From Nematostella vectensis (taxonomy: Eukaryota; Cnidaria; Anthozoa; Actiniaria; Edwardsiidae), in the NCBI RefSeq assembly GCF_932526225.1, contig NC_064047.1, positions 11,709,501-11,773,500 of the forward strand: a stretch of DNA of 64,000 bases. The letters run 5' to 3'. The notes beneath the pieces are model-generated. The model made no database searches. It was not told where the DNA came from and worked only from the letters and a program-made list of their open reading frames with translations. Shown here in pieces: positions 31,655 to 45,060 of the stretch. The position numbers and the translations under genes are program-made. The first letter of the stretch is position 1, and each line of letters begins with the position of its first letter.

Positions 31655-33340
31655 AATATTTTAGGCATTGTTTATCTGGTCTAATTTGGCAGCAAAAAAG
31701 AAAGAAATAGCTACGCTAAAAAAATAGGTTTCTAAGAGGCTAAAAGAACTCAAATGTTATGTGAAATCCCTACGTTTTAAGTCAAAGCAAAAACAACATT
31801 TTTTTCGATCGAGGAAACTGACAATGGACAATTAATACATGACAATTAATACATGATTTACCTGCCCTTTTTTATATTGGATAATGAATGAACAACCTAG
31901 CTGATTGACTAAGGTACATATAACATCCGCTCTTGGCTTCAAGTGTTTGGAAGTATAAAGTAAGCCTACTTGAGTGCTAGAATGTCAACACATGGAGTAG
32001 TTTTCATAGCTCCAAAGATAAGTTAACGAAAAAATAAAGTCTTACTTACCTCCTTTTTCCAAACCCATGGTTTGTCCTTCCGTCCGTCGTTTATACGTCC
32101 TTTTAACATTAAAGTGTCCCGATTTTCACATATTCGATCTTTTTCACCAAAAAAAAATAATGCTAAAAAACATTGCTAACAACATTCACTGTTTTAACCG
32201 CGAAAAGTAAAACACGCAAAAAAAATTGACACAGGTTAGGGTTCCCGCGAATGTAGATAAAAAATAAAAACTACTTAAAACCAATTTTTTTTGCCACTTT
32301 CGGGATTTAATAAGCATTCTCTGATATTGATTTATATTCTTGTATAATTATTTTAATGAGGTGACGTTTTGCAAAGTTATTATTATGGCTGGCCCTACGG
32401 GCAGGCGATTGATCAGTGGAGAACACCAATTGCTAACTGGACTCTGTATTGGACTTACAGGTTTTCTGTCAAGTTCGGATGAAGTTTACTACGCATCCAG
32501 ATAACGTGTGGTCTTCTTGGAGACGAAGTAACGATTACTATGTCGGAATAAAAGCAAGTATCACTTGTTTACTTATGTTGGTGTTATAATCAATTTGACA
32601 TGGTAATTAGCTTTAAAATGATTCGGGTGATTCGGGTATTACGGTCGGTACTAACACGAACAGCTGAATGATGACCGATTTGTTTGACAATCGAAGCAAA
32701 GTAAACATAGAAAAATGAGTAAGTCGATATCGGTGATGTAATGACCATGGCACATACAACAAAACTTACAAAAATCAACGAGTCGCCAAACCTGCACCAA
32801 AACGTTTTTGAAGCAAACCTTAGTTTTCAATTGAGCCAAGTCTCATCTCAATGGTTTGAGAATTTTTTAGGTTTTAGCCTTTTTACCATCGGCTGTCGAA
32901 TTTGCCATTTGCGGCAGCGTTGAGCGCTCACTACTCGGCTATTCGTTGCTAATTCGACTTCGGAGAGCCTGTGGGAAGGTTGACGACAAACTTCAATATT
33001 GATTCGGCCTGGAAGGGATCCAATTTTGGTACAGTAAAGCACTCTGAAGCGAACGCTCGGCCATGTTTACGCGCCTGCGAGGGAGGCTAGTATTGGGGTT
33101 TGATTAAATATTGTTATGTGGAAGCATTGATACAATCTTTGGTTTGGCCAAAATCAAAATTGCATTAACAAAGTTCATAGCATACAGCTATAGCTTATCT
33201 TAAGCGTGTTCCTGTTAAAGTGTGCTGCCAGCGGGGAAATACCTATCAACTAACTTAAGGAACTCTCTTCCTATATTAGTGCTCACGTTTTAACGTGGGT
33301 GAATGTTTCTTTGTCTGCTGCGCCGCTGCGCAAAAGGCCT
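31655..33340. other. Intron 3, right part, no gene found
   Basis: AT-rich unique sequence, no supported gene or repeat. Confidence 0.4.
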
Positions 33341-33417
33341 ACAGTCGATTGAGAAAAGTTTTCCTCAACCGGCTTTGCTACTACGCGGTTGACGACAACA
33401 TTTTGTCAATCGACTGT
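33341..33417. mobile_element. Short hairpin MITE
   Basis: ACAGTCGATTGA...CCTCAACCG pairs with CGGTTGACG...TCAATCGACTGT over about 30 bp around a GCTTTGCTACTACG loop. The right half recurs at about 12130-12167 (GTTGAGGACAACC, TTTTGTCAATCGACTGT), so it is a dispersed family. Confidence 0.6.
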
Positions 33418-33808
33418 GTGTGTGCTGTTGTCTGGAACTTAAGCTGGTAATCCTAACCGATTTGGCGCGTTCTGGTATAGGGGTGCGGAGTTCTTGTCAT
33501 TCTTGTTTCCTCGTCATACGATATTTCTGACAGTCTTCTATTTATTGTTCTGGTATTTGGAGGGTGGTTGGACTTGCCATGGAAATTTTGTGGTATGTTC
33601 CCCGGCTTGGAGTATTTCTTTGATCAGGTTTATTGTTTCATCGAGGAGGTTCACGATCTTCTTTTTTGATATTTACGTTATTTACATTAATTCGACACGA
33701 TAGGTTGTTAGGGACCAGCCTGCCGCTTGTGTTTCTTTACGGTCATATAGCATATAGATACATTTTATGTATTATATATCGTTTTAATATATATTCTTTT
33801 ATTTACAG

Positions 33809-34150
33809 GTTCGTCCGGCTCACTTCAAAATTAGCCACTGCAATACCCCCTTCAACATCGTCTTAACGACGACGGTGCCTATCCATATTGATGATGGGCT
33901 CTTTTTGCCGATAAACATACAGACTGCACATATAAATTCTAATGGACAACAATTTGAAGGTAACATGCCTATATTCGAAAAATGTCGAAATAAAGCTTTT
34001 AAAAACAGCGCTAGTGCTGGGACAACATACAACATCAAGGTTCAAAGTGTGTGTGACACCATGAACAATTTCAACAAACTTTTAATCACCATGAGATCAG
34101 GGGCTGACACTGATGCTATATGGGGAGACTACATTTTGCCATCTGTTAAG
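33809..34150 (+). CDS. VWDE-like gene, coding exon 4: extracellular segment
   Basis: 342 bp (114 codons), phase 0 at both ends, between TTTTATTTACAG| and AAG|GTAAGT. It includes VRPAHFKISHCNTPFNIVLT, VPIHIDDGLFLPINIQTAHI and a CRNKAF / VQSVCDTMNNF cysteine pair, ending DYILPSVK. A beta-rich linker of this kind precedes the VWD domain in VWDE. Phase joins cleanly to exon 3. Confidence 0.65.
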
Positions 34151-36180
34151 GTAAGTCACTCATAACCGTATTTGATACATTGTATTGGGCACGCACAAAC
34201 AAACACACAAACACGCCAATAAACAAGCAAGTAGACCGACAAGAAATGATTATTTCTCATTCTCGATGCTCACCCTTAAAACCGTCATTTACCCGCAATA
34301 TACACACAAGGTTATTTATTTGAATAGTTTTCCATGTCAAAAAACAGGCTATTTCTGTGGATACTGTACTACTGGCCTAGATATGCCTCCCCCTCCCCCC
34401 CCCCCCCCCCCCCCCCACACACACAGATACACCCAGCCCTTTTCTGGTCCAATAAAGCTATTACGTCTTCGTCGTGACGTCTGAGTTGGAAACTAATCTT
34501 CCTGAGATATCACTTTGTCCCCCCAAAGGAAAATTCCTGGTTACGCCCCTTAATCTTTATTGTACCGAGAAGAGAGACCTGTGATTTTCCTGTGAAAAAA
34601 AAACTGTGAATTGAGACAACCTGTGAAAAACAAAACTTCTTGCCAAAAACCTGTAAAAACCTCTAAAATTCTAAACCTGTGAAAATTGACCTGTGATTAA
34701 ACCTGTGAAATCCTAAACCACTGAAAAAAAACTGTTAAACTTACTTAGAAAAATACCTGTGAAAAAAATCTGTTATGTCACAGGTCGAGAATTCCTTTGA
34801 AAAACCCGTTAAAATGTAGGTATAGAAATTGGTTAAAACCAGGCGAGTCAACTTTTGTCGTCAATGACGTCATGTCACACGCTGTCAGCTATCTGCCCTC
34901 ATTCACGTTACCATGCAATGCGACCAGGCCTGCGTGAGGACAACTAGACGCGATTGGTCTAAAGAGTCTCGTTGATGATTGGCATGGGTAGCTGACTTGA
35001 TTTTATTATTTCAAGCAACATTTTTGCAGGAGGGTTAGTACGCAAATTTCGCTTCGTTAAAAAAAAATCTAAGTACTATAAATTTTCCGCGAGGAAATTT
35101 TCCTTTTACTCAAGACATAATTTTACATCCAATAATCCATAGTTCATCTCCCCGGAAACAGGGAAACCTATTCAGAAGGCGTGAGAAAAGGTGAGATTTG
35201 TTGTTTATTCTATAAAGTAGATTTTTTGTGTTACTAAGTGTTTTATGAGTACAAGAAAATAAGTACTTTATAAGTACTTATAGTTACTGTGATATTATTG
35301 ATAGCTTTGACTCGAAAATAACATAAATATCAACACACCTATCATAACAACTTATCTCTATCAATGAAACATTTTTCAGCTATTATCACATATCATATTC
35401 GCTTTTCAAATGTGGCGAGGAACCTTTCTTCCTCCATGCAAATACTAGTACTGCTAGTTAATGTTTTATTCAAATGAGAATAGGAAGTCAACTTAGTTTT
35501 GTATTATCCTTGAATTTATAGACAAGCGCGTGTTAATAGCTCTAAATAACAAACGCTTCTTGCATCGGAATCGCTTTCAAGCTTTTTATCAATACTACAT
35601 AGATCAAACGGATAGATATGGTTCATAAGGCTATTTTTTATTATAAACGAAAAACATACGAGTATTTACGTTATGAATTGATTGATTGGTGTAATCAGGA
35701 TGCATTAAACACTTTTAAATCACCTCCCCTATGTTTCATTAAGAAACCAAGAAATACAATTGTTGCATAGGATATGGTCTCTGATACAAAGCAAGAGCTT
35801 ATTCTTTATTGAGTTCCTATTTACCATCTATACTCTCTACACTTAACTTGACTGTAAGTATTAAACATATTCAAAAGACACGGTTGCTGATATGTTTTCA
35901 CTTTAGGGGAGAACAGTACTAGTGGCATCGAAGGCATTGTCATAACATTGTCAACTTAGAATTCTCCTGGTAATTATAAAACTTTACAATAATTACGCAG
36001 CCAATAGCTCTCCAAACACACTGCCAATTAAAAGTGCTGATGTCAGAAGATATTAAAATTTCTTTTATTACCTTCCATCAGTGACAACAATTATGAAGAA
36101 CATATTTTAATTCATTATGCAAATTTTCTATTACTTTTTTTATGTGCTGTGGAGATATAGCAATCAATGCTGAACCATAG
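34151..36180. other. Intron 4, left part: dispersed repeats only
   Basis: A C-homopolymer and CA run lie at about 34387-34427. A degenerate CCTGTGAAAA-rich repeat lies at 34560-34800, an inverted relative of 47800-48270. About 34890-34950 shares AGCTATCTGCC and CATTCACGT blocks with 10317-10355, suggesting an old dispersed element. Nothing is recognised from 34970 to 36180. Confidence 0.45.
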
Positions 36181-36548
36181 TGAAGCTGGCAGGCAACTCA
36201 GCAGGCAACTCGGTGAAGTTAGCAGGCAACTCAAATGTGTTGATTTGTGTAATATCTCGGCAGGTATTTGGGCGATTGTCACGAAATTTTGACACGATTG
36301 TACAAAAAGTACTACAAACATATTCATGCATGTATGATATCAAATATTATTAATCACGTGACTGTGTGACGTTGAATGTTCCAGCAGGCAAGTCGTTACA
36401 TCACAATTGTCTCAATATCTACGTCCCATTTTCACCGATAGTCATCAAACTTTAACCTAAGTGTACAAATGTAATAACGAAGACAACGCCGTATTAGTTA
36501 TTCTCATGACGTCATCAATCACGTGACCGTGGGAAAAAACATTTTCTC

Positions 36549-39500
36549 GAGTTCCTATTGAGAAAACATTACGAAACTTTCGAAATATGACAAATAGCAC
36601 ATGGGATTTTACAATCACGAACTTTTAAAATATGACGCCATCAATCACGTGACCGTGGGAAAAAAATCGATATCTAAAGTTCTGACTGAAATAACAGTGA
36701 AATCGAAGTACGACAAATTATGTATGTCGTTATTAAAGCCTCACTTTTTTGGAATGTTTTCGTAATTTACTTTAATAAAAACATATAGCAGGCAACTTGA
36801 CAGTACAGCAGGTAACTCGTGATACACTGGGAATATCGTATTCGTCGTTATTAAAGCTTCACTTTTTTGGCATTTGTAAGTGATTAACTCGAATAGAAAC
36901 ATATACTGGAAATATCGTATTCGTCGTTGTTAAATGTTCACTTTTGGCACTTGCACGTGATTTACACATCTTAACCTGCACTGTAATTCCTACCGTTTCT
37001 CTGCCGTATCTACGCGTATTATTTTCGCTCGATATGGGCCATCGCTTAAGCTCATCGATTATCAGTCACTAACCTAGAGCGCGAATCCTAACAAACTCTC
37101 TCTCTACACGACACAATATAAAAACCCATACTCAAGGAGCCAACTGTCCAATACTTATATAACCACTATCTATCTTCTATTTGCCATCATTGGTTTGTCC
37201 CCTGCACGCTTTCAGATATTATTCCTCACCGGTCTTGTTATTGACTTGATTTTTCACAAGCTCACATTACACTCACAGGAAATTATCAACAGGTAATTAT
37301 CACCCTCGTTCAAAGGTCAAATACACTGTTCTGCCCTAACTCCAAGCCCGTTTCTACATTTCATTTATAGCCACAACTCTTAACTAACATCCCCAATGCA
37401 ATACACCATATATAATAGCCATAATTGCACACTTTAACCCACGCACTAACGTCTATCACCATACATTTTATAACCCCACACAGCCGCCTCGGTACGAATA
37501 CCAGATTTAAATGTTCACTTTTTGGCATTTGTACGTAATTTACTCGAACAAAAACATATAACAGGAAACTCGACAGTACAGCAGGTAACTCGTTATACAC
37601 TGGGAATATTGTATTCGTTGTTGTTACAGCTTCACTTTTTGGCATTTATACGTGATTTACTTTAATAAAAACATATAGCAGGCAACTCAATAGTACAGCA
37701 GCTAACTCGTTATGCGCTTATCGTATTCGTCGTCATTCAAGCTTCACTTTTTTGGAATTTGTACGTGATTTACTTTAATAAAAACATATAGCAGGCAACT
37801 CGACAGTACAGCAGGTAACTCGTTATGCGCTGGGAATATCGTATTCGTCGTTGTTAAATGTTCACTTTTTGGTATTTATACGTGATTTACTTTAATAAAA
37901 ACATATAGCAGGCAACTCGACAGTACAGCAGGTAACTCGTTATGCGCTGGGAATATCGTATTCGTCGTCATTCAAGCTTCACTTTTTTGGAATTTGTACG
38001 TGATTTACTTTAATAAAAACATATAGCAGGCAACTCGACAGTACAGCAGGTAACTCGTTATGCACTGGGAATATCGTATTCGTCGTTATTGAAGCTTCAC
38101 TTTTTCGTATTTGTACATGATTTACTTTAATAAAAACATATAGCAGGCAACTCGACAGTACAGCAGGTAACTCGTTATGCACTGGGAATATCGTATTCGT
38201 CGTCATTCAAGCTTCACTTTTTTGAAATTTGTACGTGATTTACTTTAATAAAAACATATAGCAGGCAACTCGACAGTACAGCAGGTAACTCGTTATGCGC
38301 TGGGAATATCGTATTCGTCGTCATTCAAGCTTCACTTTTTTGAAATTTGTACGTGATTTACTTTAATAAAAACATATAGCAGGCAACTCGACAGTACAGC
38401 AGGTAACTCGTTATGCGCTGGGAATATCGTATTCGTCGTTGTTAAATGTTCACTTTTTGGTATTTATACGTGATTTACTTTAATAAAAACATATAGCAGG
38501 CAACTCGACAGTACAGCAGGTAACTCGTTATGCACTGGTAATATTGTATTCTCCGTTGTTTAAGCTTCACTTTTAAGGCAGTTGTAAGTGATTTACTCTA
38601 ATAAAAACATATAGCAGGCAACTCGACAGTACAGCAGGTAACTCGTTATGCGCTTTGAATATCGTATTCGTCGTTGTTAAATGTTCACTTTTTGGTATTT
38701 ATACGTGATTTACTTTAATAAAAACATATAGCAGGCAACTCGACAGTACAGCAGGTAACTCGTTATGCGCTGGGAATATCGTATTCGTCGTTGTTAAATG
38801 TTCACTTTTTGGTATTTGTACATGATTTACTTTAATAAAAACATATAGCAGGCAACTCGACAGTACAGCAGGTAACTCGTTATGCACTGGGAATATCGTA
38901 TTCGTCGTTGTTAAATGTTCACTTTTTAGTATTTATACGTGATTTACTTTAATAAAAACATATAGCAGGCAACTCTACAGTACAGCAGGTAACTCGTTAT
39001 GCGCTGGGAATATCGTATTCGTCGTCATTCAAGCTTCACTTTTTTTGGAATTTGTACGTGATTTACTTTAATAAAAACATATAGCAGGCAACTCGACAGT
39101 ACAGCAGGTAACTCGTTATGCGCTGGGAATATCGTATTCGTCGTTATTGAAGCTTCACTTTTTCGTATTTGTACATGATTTACTTTAATAAAAACATATA
39201 GCAGGCAACTCGACAGTACAGCAGGTAACTCGTTATGCACTGGGAATATCGTATTCGTCGTCATTCAAGCTTCACTTTTTTGAAATTTGTACGTGATTTA
39301 CTTTAATAAAAACATATAGCAGGCAACTCGACAGTACAGCAGGTAACTCGTTATGCGCTGGGAATATCGTATTCGTCGTCATTCAAGCTTCACTTTTTTG
39401 AAATTTGTACGTGATTTACTTTAATAAAAACATATAGCAGGCAACTCGACAGTACAGCAGGTAACTCGTTATGCGCTGGGAATATCGTATTCGTCGTTGT

Positions 39501-42413
39501 TAAATGTTCACTTTTTGGTATTTGTACATGATTTACTTTAATAAAAACATATTGTGTCGCAGATTCGAACCACAGGCTCCAATCACTGGTCAACCTGAAG
39601 AATGAAAGTAAGTTTCCTCTAAACGTCGTTTTTTAGTGTATTACTGTTACATGCTACGGAGGATGACTTGCGTATTTATAATAATTATGAAATGAGATTT
39701 ATAGCCTAATATTCTACTTCTATTACATATCCAATCGAGTAGTCTTCTGGTTTTAATTTACGGTAGTTTAGTCTAGGGATTCTGCATTAAACATAAATGT
39801 TAAAAATAGATTACCTTCTTCTTGACCCCATATTGATAATCAATTGTTGCATCGCTATAACGAACAACAGAAAGCTCCCCTGTAAATAGGAATGAATGCG
39901 TAAGTGGAAACATGAAAAAAATAATGGTTGATTTATAGAAAATTCACTTTCACGGCAACGAAATTTTAGCCACACTTGTATAAGAAATGAGAAACGAGAA
40001 AAATAGTTCCGATAAAAGCATTCAATAATTCAAAAAAGTGAAGCTTGAATGACGACGAATACGATATTCCCAGTGCATAACGAGTTACCTGCTGTACTGT
40101 CGAGTTGCCTGCTATATGTTTTTATTAAAGTAAATCATGTACAAATACGAAAAAGTGAAGCTTCAATAACGACGAATACGATATTCCCAGCGCATTACGA
40201 GTTACCTGCTGTACTGTCGAGTTGCCTGCTATATGTTTTTATTAAAGTAAATCACGTACAAATTCCAAAAAAAGTGAAGCTTGAATGACGACGAATACGA
40301 TATTCCCAGCGCATAACGAGTTACCTGCTGTACTGTAGATTTGCCTGCTATATGTTTTTATTAAAGTAAATCACGTATAAATACTAAAAAGTGAACATTT
40401 AACAACGACGAATACGATATTCCCAGTGCATAACGAGTTACCTGCTGTACTGTCGAGTTGCCTGCTATATGTTTTTTATTAAAGTAAATCATGTACAAAT
40501 ACCAAAAAGTGAACATTTAACAACGACGAATACGATATTCCCAGCGCATAACGAGTTACCTGCTGTACTGTCGAGTTGCCTGCTATATGTTTTTATTAAA
40601 GTAAATCACGTATAAATACCAAAAAGTGAACATTTAACAACGACGAATACGATATTCAAAGCGCATAACGAGTTACCTGCTGTACTGTCGAGTTGCCTGC
40701 TATATGTTTTTATTAGAGTAAATCACTTACAACTGCCTTAAAAGTGAAGCTTAAACAACGGAGAATACAATATTACCAGTGCATAACGAGTTACCTGCTG
40801 TACTGTCAAGTTGCCTGCTATATGTTTTTATTAAAGTAAATCACGGACAAATTCCAAAAAAGTGAAGCTTGAATGACGACGAATACGATATTCCCAGCGC
40901 ATAACGAGTTACCTGCTGTACTGTCGAGTTGCCTGCTATATGTTTTTATTAAAGTAAATCATGTACAAATACGAAAAAGTGAAGCTTGAATGACGACGAA
41001 TACGATATTCCCAGGGCATAACGAGTTACCTGCTGTACTGTCGAGTTGCCTGCTATATGTTTTTATTAAAGTAAATCACGTATAAATACCAAAAAGTGAA
41101 CATTTAACAACGACGAATACGATATTCCCAGCGCATAACGAGTTACCTGCTGTACTGTCGAGTTGCCTGCTATATGTTTTTATTAAAGTAAATCACGTAC
41201 AAATTCCAAAAAAGTGAAGCTTGAATGACGACGAATACGATAAGCGCATAACGAGTTAGCTGCTGTACTATTGAGTTGCCTGCTATATGTTTTTATTAAA
41301 GTAAATCACGTATAAATGCCAAAAAGTGAAGCTGTAACAACAACGAATACAATATTCCCAGTGTATAACGAGTTACCTGCTGTACTGTCGAGTTTCCTGT
41401 TATATGTTTTTGTTCGAGTAAATTACGTACAAATGCCAAAAAGTGAACATTTAAATCTGGTATTCGTACCGAGACGGCTGTGTGGGGTTATAAAATGTAT
41501 GGTGATAGACGTTAGTGCGTGGGTTAAAGTGTGCAATTATGGCTATTATATATGGTGTATTGCATTGGGGATGTTAGTTAAGAGTTGTGGCTATAAATGA
41601 AATGTAGAAAACGGGCTTGGAGTTAGGGCAGAACAGTGTATTTGACCTTTGAACGAGGGTGATAATTACCTGTTGATAATTTCCTGTGAGTGTAATGTGA
41701 GCTTGTGAAAAATCAAGTCAACAACAAGACCGGTGAGGAATAATATCTGAAAGCGTGCAGGGGACAAACCAATGATGGCAAATAGAAGATAGATAGTGGT
41801 TATATAAGTATTGGACAGTTGGCTCCTTGAGTATGGGTTTTTATATTGTGTCGTGTAGAGAGAGAGTTTGTTAGGATTCGCGCTCTAGGTTAGTGACTGA
41901 TAATCGATGAGCTTAAGCGATGGCCCATATCGAGCGAAAATAATACGCGTAGATACGGCAGAGAAACGGTAGGAATTACAGTGCAGGTTAAGATGTGTAA
42001 ATCACGTGCAAGTGCCAAAAGTGAACATTTAACAACGACGAATACGATATTTCCAGTATATGTTTCTATTCGAGTTAATCACTTACAAATGCCAAAAAAG
42101 TGAAGCTTTAATAACGACGAATACGATATTCCCAGTGTATCACGAGTTACCTGCTGTACTGTCAAGTTGCCTGCTATATGTTTTTATTAAAGTAAATCAC
42201 GAAAACATTCCAAAAAAGTGAGGCTTTAATAACGACATACATAATTTGTCGTACTTCGATTTCACTGTTATTTCAGTCAGAACTTTAGATATCGATTTTT
42301 TTCCCACGGTCACGTGATTGATGGCGTCATATTTTAAAAGTTCGTGATTGTAAAATCCCATGTGCTATTTGTCATATTTCGAAAGTTTCGTAATGTTTTC
42401 TCAATAGGAACTC
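36549..42413. repeat. Very long inverted repeat built of 117-bp tandem units
   Basis: Left arm about 36549-39552, right arm about 40031-42413, unique spacer 39553-40030. Both arms share GAGTTCCTATTGAGAAAAC at the outer end, an identical subterminal region with CATCAATCACGTGACCGTGG, a roughly 500-bp unique block (37000-37500 and 41450-42000) and an array of 117-bp units containing TAGCAGGCAACTCGACAGTA and AGCAGGTAACTCG. The left arm has clearly more units than the right. Where compared, arms differ by only a few changes. No transposase is seen. It could be a foldback-type transposon or a recent inverted duplication. All ORFs inside, including the identical 94-residue frames in both arms, are repeat-derived. 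Confidence 0.9.
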
Positions 42414-43886
42414 ATCAAGGGTTGGCAGGACATATCTCTCTCGCTTCACAGATTCATTTAGTCGTCTCAGATCAACACAAATCCTGACCTTCTCATTACT
42501 CTTTGCGACTGGAATCATAGGCGCGCACCAATCAGTAGGCTCTGTAATTTCCTCAATTATACCTTCGCGCTTCATTCTATCCAGCTCACTCTCGACTTTA
42601 GGTAAGAGTGGGAACGGTATTTGTCTGGCGGTATTGACGTGATACGGTTGTGCACCCTCTCGTAACTCGATTTTCACTGGCGCACAATTAAGAAGACCAA
42701 TATCTCCGAATACGTCAAACGAAACTTCTCCAACTCTCTGTACTAGACCCATTTTACAAGCAGTGTCCCGTGCTAGTAAATTGTTCACTTGCTCTCCTGC
42801 AATAACAAAAATCTTAACCTGGTATGTCTCCCCATTTAGCTTAGCTTCAGTCAGAAATTGTCCTTTACAGATCAGTTTTCCTCCTGGACTTGAAATATCA
42901 GCGCGCTCTGGCTCTAGCTTTGGAGGGTTTGGGAGATGATTATAAGTCGATTCCGACAAAACTGTAATATCAGCCCCCGTGTCAATCTTGAAATTAACAG
43001 GTTTCTGGTCGCTTAACAAATCAACTGTCCATGGATTCTTTGTCTCTTCCGATTTTACATCTCCTAAGAAAAATCGCTGGACTCCCTGTGGTTGTGTAAC
43101 CTCATTAGCATTCATAGGTGGCGAGTGACAAGCTGCCGCAAAATGATTGTGTTTATTACACTTGTTGCACGTTTTTCCTTTAGCGGGACAAACATTATTA
43201 GCGTGTGTGCGGGCGCACCTGTCGCATTTCTTATCTCCTGTTTTTTTTTCTTGCCCCTTGTTTTGTTCTTTGAACTTCCGGTTTCTACCCTGCGTGCGGG
43301 AACCCTGTGGTTTATGGTGAACTTCTTCGAGCAATTTGTTTGGACTTTGGTCTGAAATTTGAGATTTGATCAAATCGGATTGTCGAGCCATTTGTATTGC
43401 TGAATCCAGGTTTAAATCTGATTTCATTTGTAACTTCTTAGATAGTTCTTTATCTAGAGTTCCAATGACAATTCTATCTCTAATTTGCTCGTCCTTTAGA
43501 TCCCCAAATTCACAATATTCAGCTAATTCGTACAGGTTTCTTATGAATGATTCTGCCGATTCTCCCGGTATTTGAGATCTCTGATGGAATTTCGCTCGCT
43601 CATGAATAACATTTCTCCTTGGAATAAAATAATCATCATATTTCTTTAGGACTTTCTCTAAGTCTTTCTTGTCAGCTTCTGACCCAAAATCAAAGGACTT
43701 GAGAATGTTTTCCGCTTCAATTCCCATTGAATAAACGAGCGTGCTCACCTGTATTTCCCCTTCTTCTTTCGTAAGTTTCGTAGCAATCGCGTATCGCTCG
43801 AACTTCTGCTTCCATTCCGGCCACTTTAAAGGCTTGGTGAAGTCAAGAAACTCCAGTGGATTCAGGAATCTCGCCGCTGCCGCCAT
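42414..43886 (-). pseudogene. Ty3/gypsy retrotransposon gag-pol, truncated in reverse transcriptase
   Basis: A 504-residue frame starting at 43886. Gag spans about residues 1-210 (LEFLDFTKPLKWPEWKQKFE; RAKFHQRSQIPGESAESFI). Zinc knuckles follow at about 225-258 (CDRCARTHANNVC, then CNKCNKHNHFAAAC, a CX2CX4HX4C box). The aspartic protease has KIDTGADITVLSE at about 303-315. Reverse transcriptase begins at about 410-490 (GIIEEITEPTDWCAPMIPVA; RICVDLRRLNESV; RYVLPTLDE). It stops where RT motif A should begin: the last 13 or so residues are encoded by the end of the long inverted repeat. The rest of RT, RNase H and integrase are missing. A 5' LTR upstream (43890-44200) could not be defined. Confidence 0.9.
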
Positions 43887-44216
43887 GTCTTGATTTTCTA
43901 GATAATATTTATTAGAAACAACAACGTAGTTTACAAGGTCCGAGCTGTGTCAGCCATGCTTTCATGAGTCCTCTCTATTCTAAGTGACGTCACGTAAAAC
44001 TAAAAGAGACTGTCAATCAACTATCGTGACAACAAGTGTAAGAACCTGGCTGTCCTCATTGCTGATGAGCGACGTACGAACGTACGTTGGACGTACAATG
44101 CTAGGCTGGTTGGAGCAGCATATGAGGTACAAACCCCAAAGAATAATGTAGATGATGATAGTTCTTATCATTGACACTTTAGATCATTAGCTATTTTTGT
44201 CATTTTAAGGTATGTT

Positions 44217-44585
44217 ATGAACGAAGGAGCATCTTCCGAGCAGATATTGAGAGGCATCCCTGTGGTAGTGATTATGGGGGATGATGTGCAGTATCCTTCT
44301 CATCTCGACACCCCAACATACATACCTGACTCTCGCAGTGCTCCCTCCAACCTGATGTGGACGATGTTCGATGCTGCCGCTGAACTGACGCGGATAATAA
44401 GGCAGACAGAGTCGGAGCGTCAGCTGAGAGATGTGCTGATGTCACTGCGAACGTACTCCACCACAAGAGGGCAGGTGCACTGGCTCCAACAGTTGCAGTG
44501 GCATAACCTTCGCCGGACACATGGTGACGAGCTTCTTCAGAGAATGGAAGATGATGGTCTGTTTGTCTTCCCACCCATCGCCTAG
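44217..44585 (+). pseudogene. PIF1-like helicase fragment
   Basis: 122 residues. GIPVVVIMGDDVQYPSHLDT resembles the motif II/III region of PIF1-like helicases in which GD-x-x-Q-L-P follows the Walker B strand. Then LTRIIRQTESERQLRDVLMS (an L-T-x-I-x-RQ motif) and a WLQQLQWHNLRRTHGDELLQ stretch, ending GLFVFPPIA. Walker A and the C-terminal helicase motifs are absent. Similar fragments are common in cnidarian mobile elements. It lies just before tandem repeats that start 24 bases after the stop. Confidence 0.55.
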
Positions 44586-44608
44586 AATGGGTCAGGAACA
44601 ATAAAAAC

Positions 44609-45060
44609 GCATCAAACAGACCCCCAAAAACGATTCACCTATATGTGAGCCTTAAGTTGACCTACGGATCGTGGCAATCGGGAGAGCGTTCGAATAGTTA
44701 TAGCCGTACGCACGCCGAAGGAGCGAATTCACTATTGTTGTTCTAGTGTCTTTGTAAAACAGCGACATGTTTATATGTCGCCGGCGACTAAAATATTCCG
44801 GTTTACGCTCGCTCATAAACAAGCGCATCAAACAGACCCCCCGAAAAAGATTCCTTTATATATGAGCTTTAATTTGACATAAAGATCGTGGCAATCGGGG
44901 GAGCACTGGAATAGTTATAGCCGTACGCACGCCGAAGGAGCGAGTTCACTATCGTTGAATAATTTTTACTATCGTATAAGCAACGACATGTTTATATACC
45001 GGTTTACGCTCGCTCACAAACAAGCGCATCAAACAAAATCAGGCAGAATACCACATAATC
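44609..45060. repeat. Direct tandem repeat, period about 201-215 bp
   Basis: CGCATCAAACAGACCCCC at 44609 and 44824 and CGCATCAAACA at 45025. Shared inner blocks are TAGTTATAGCCGTACGCACG and CGGTTTACGCTCGCTCA. Probably the tail of the mobile element that carried the helicase. Confidence 0.75.

Noticed and set aside
37361-41600. Repeated 60-94 residue frames with MTTNTIFPVHNELPAVLSS
   Set aside because: They are translations of the 117-bp tandem unit, appear in both arms, and have no independent coding support.
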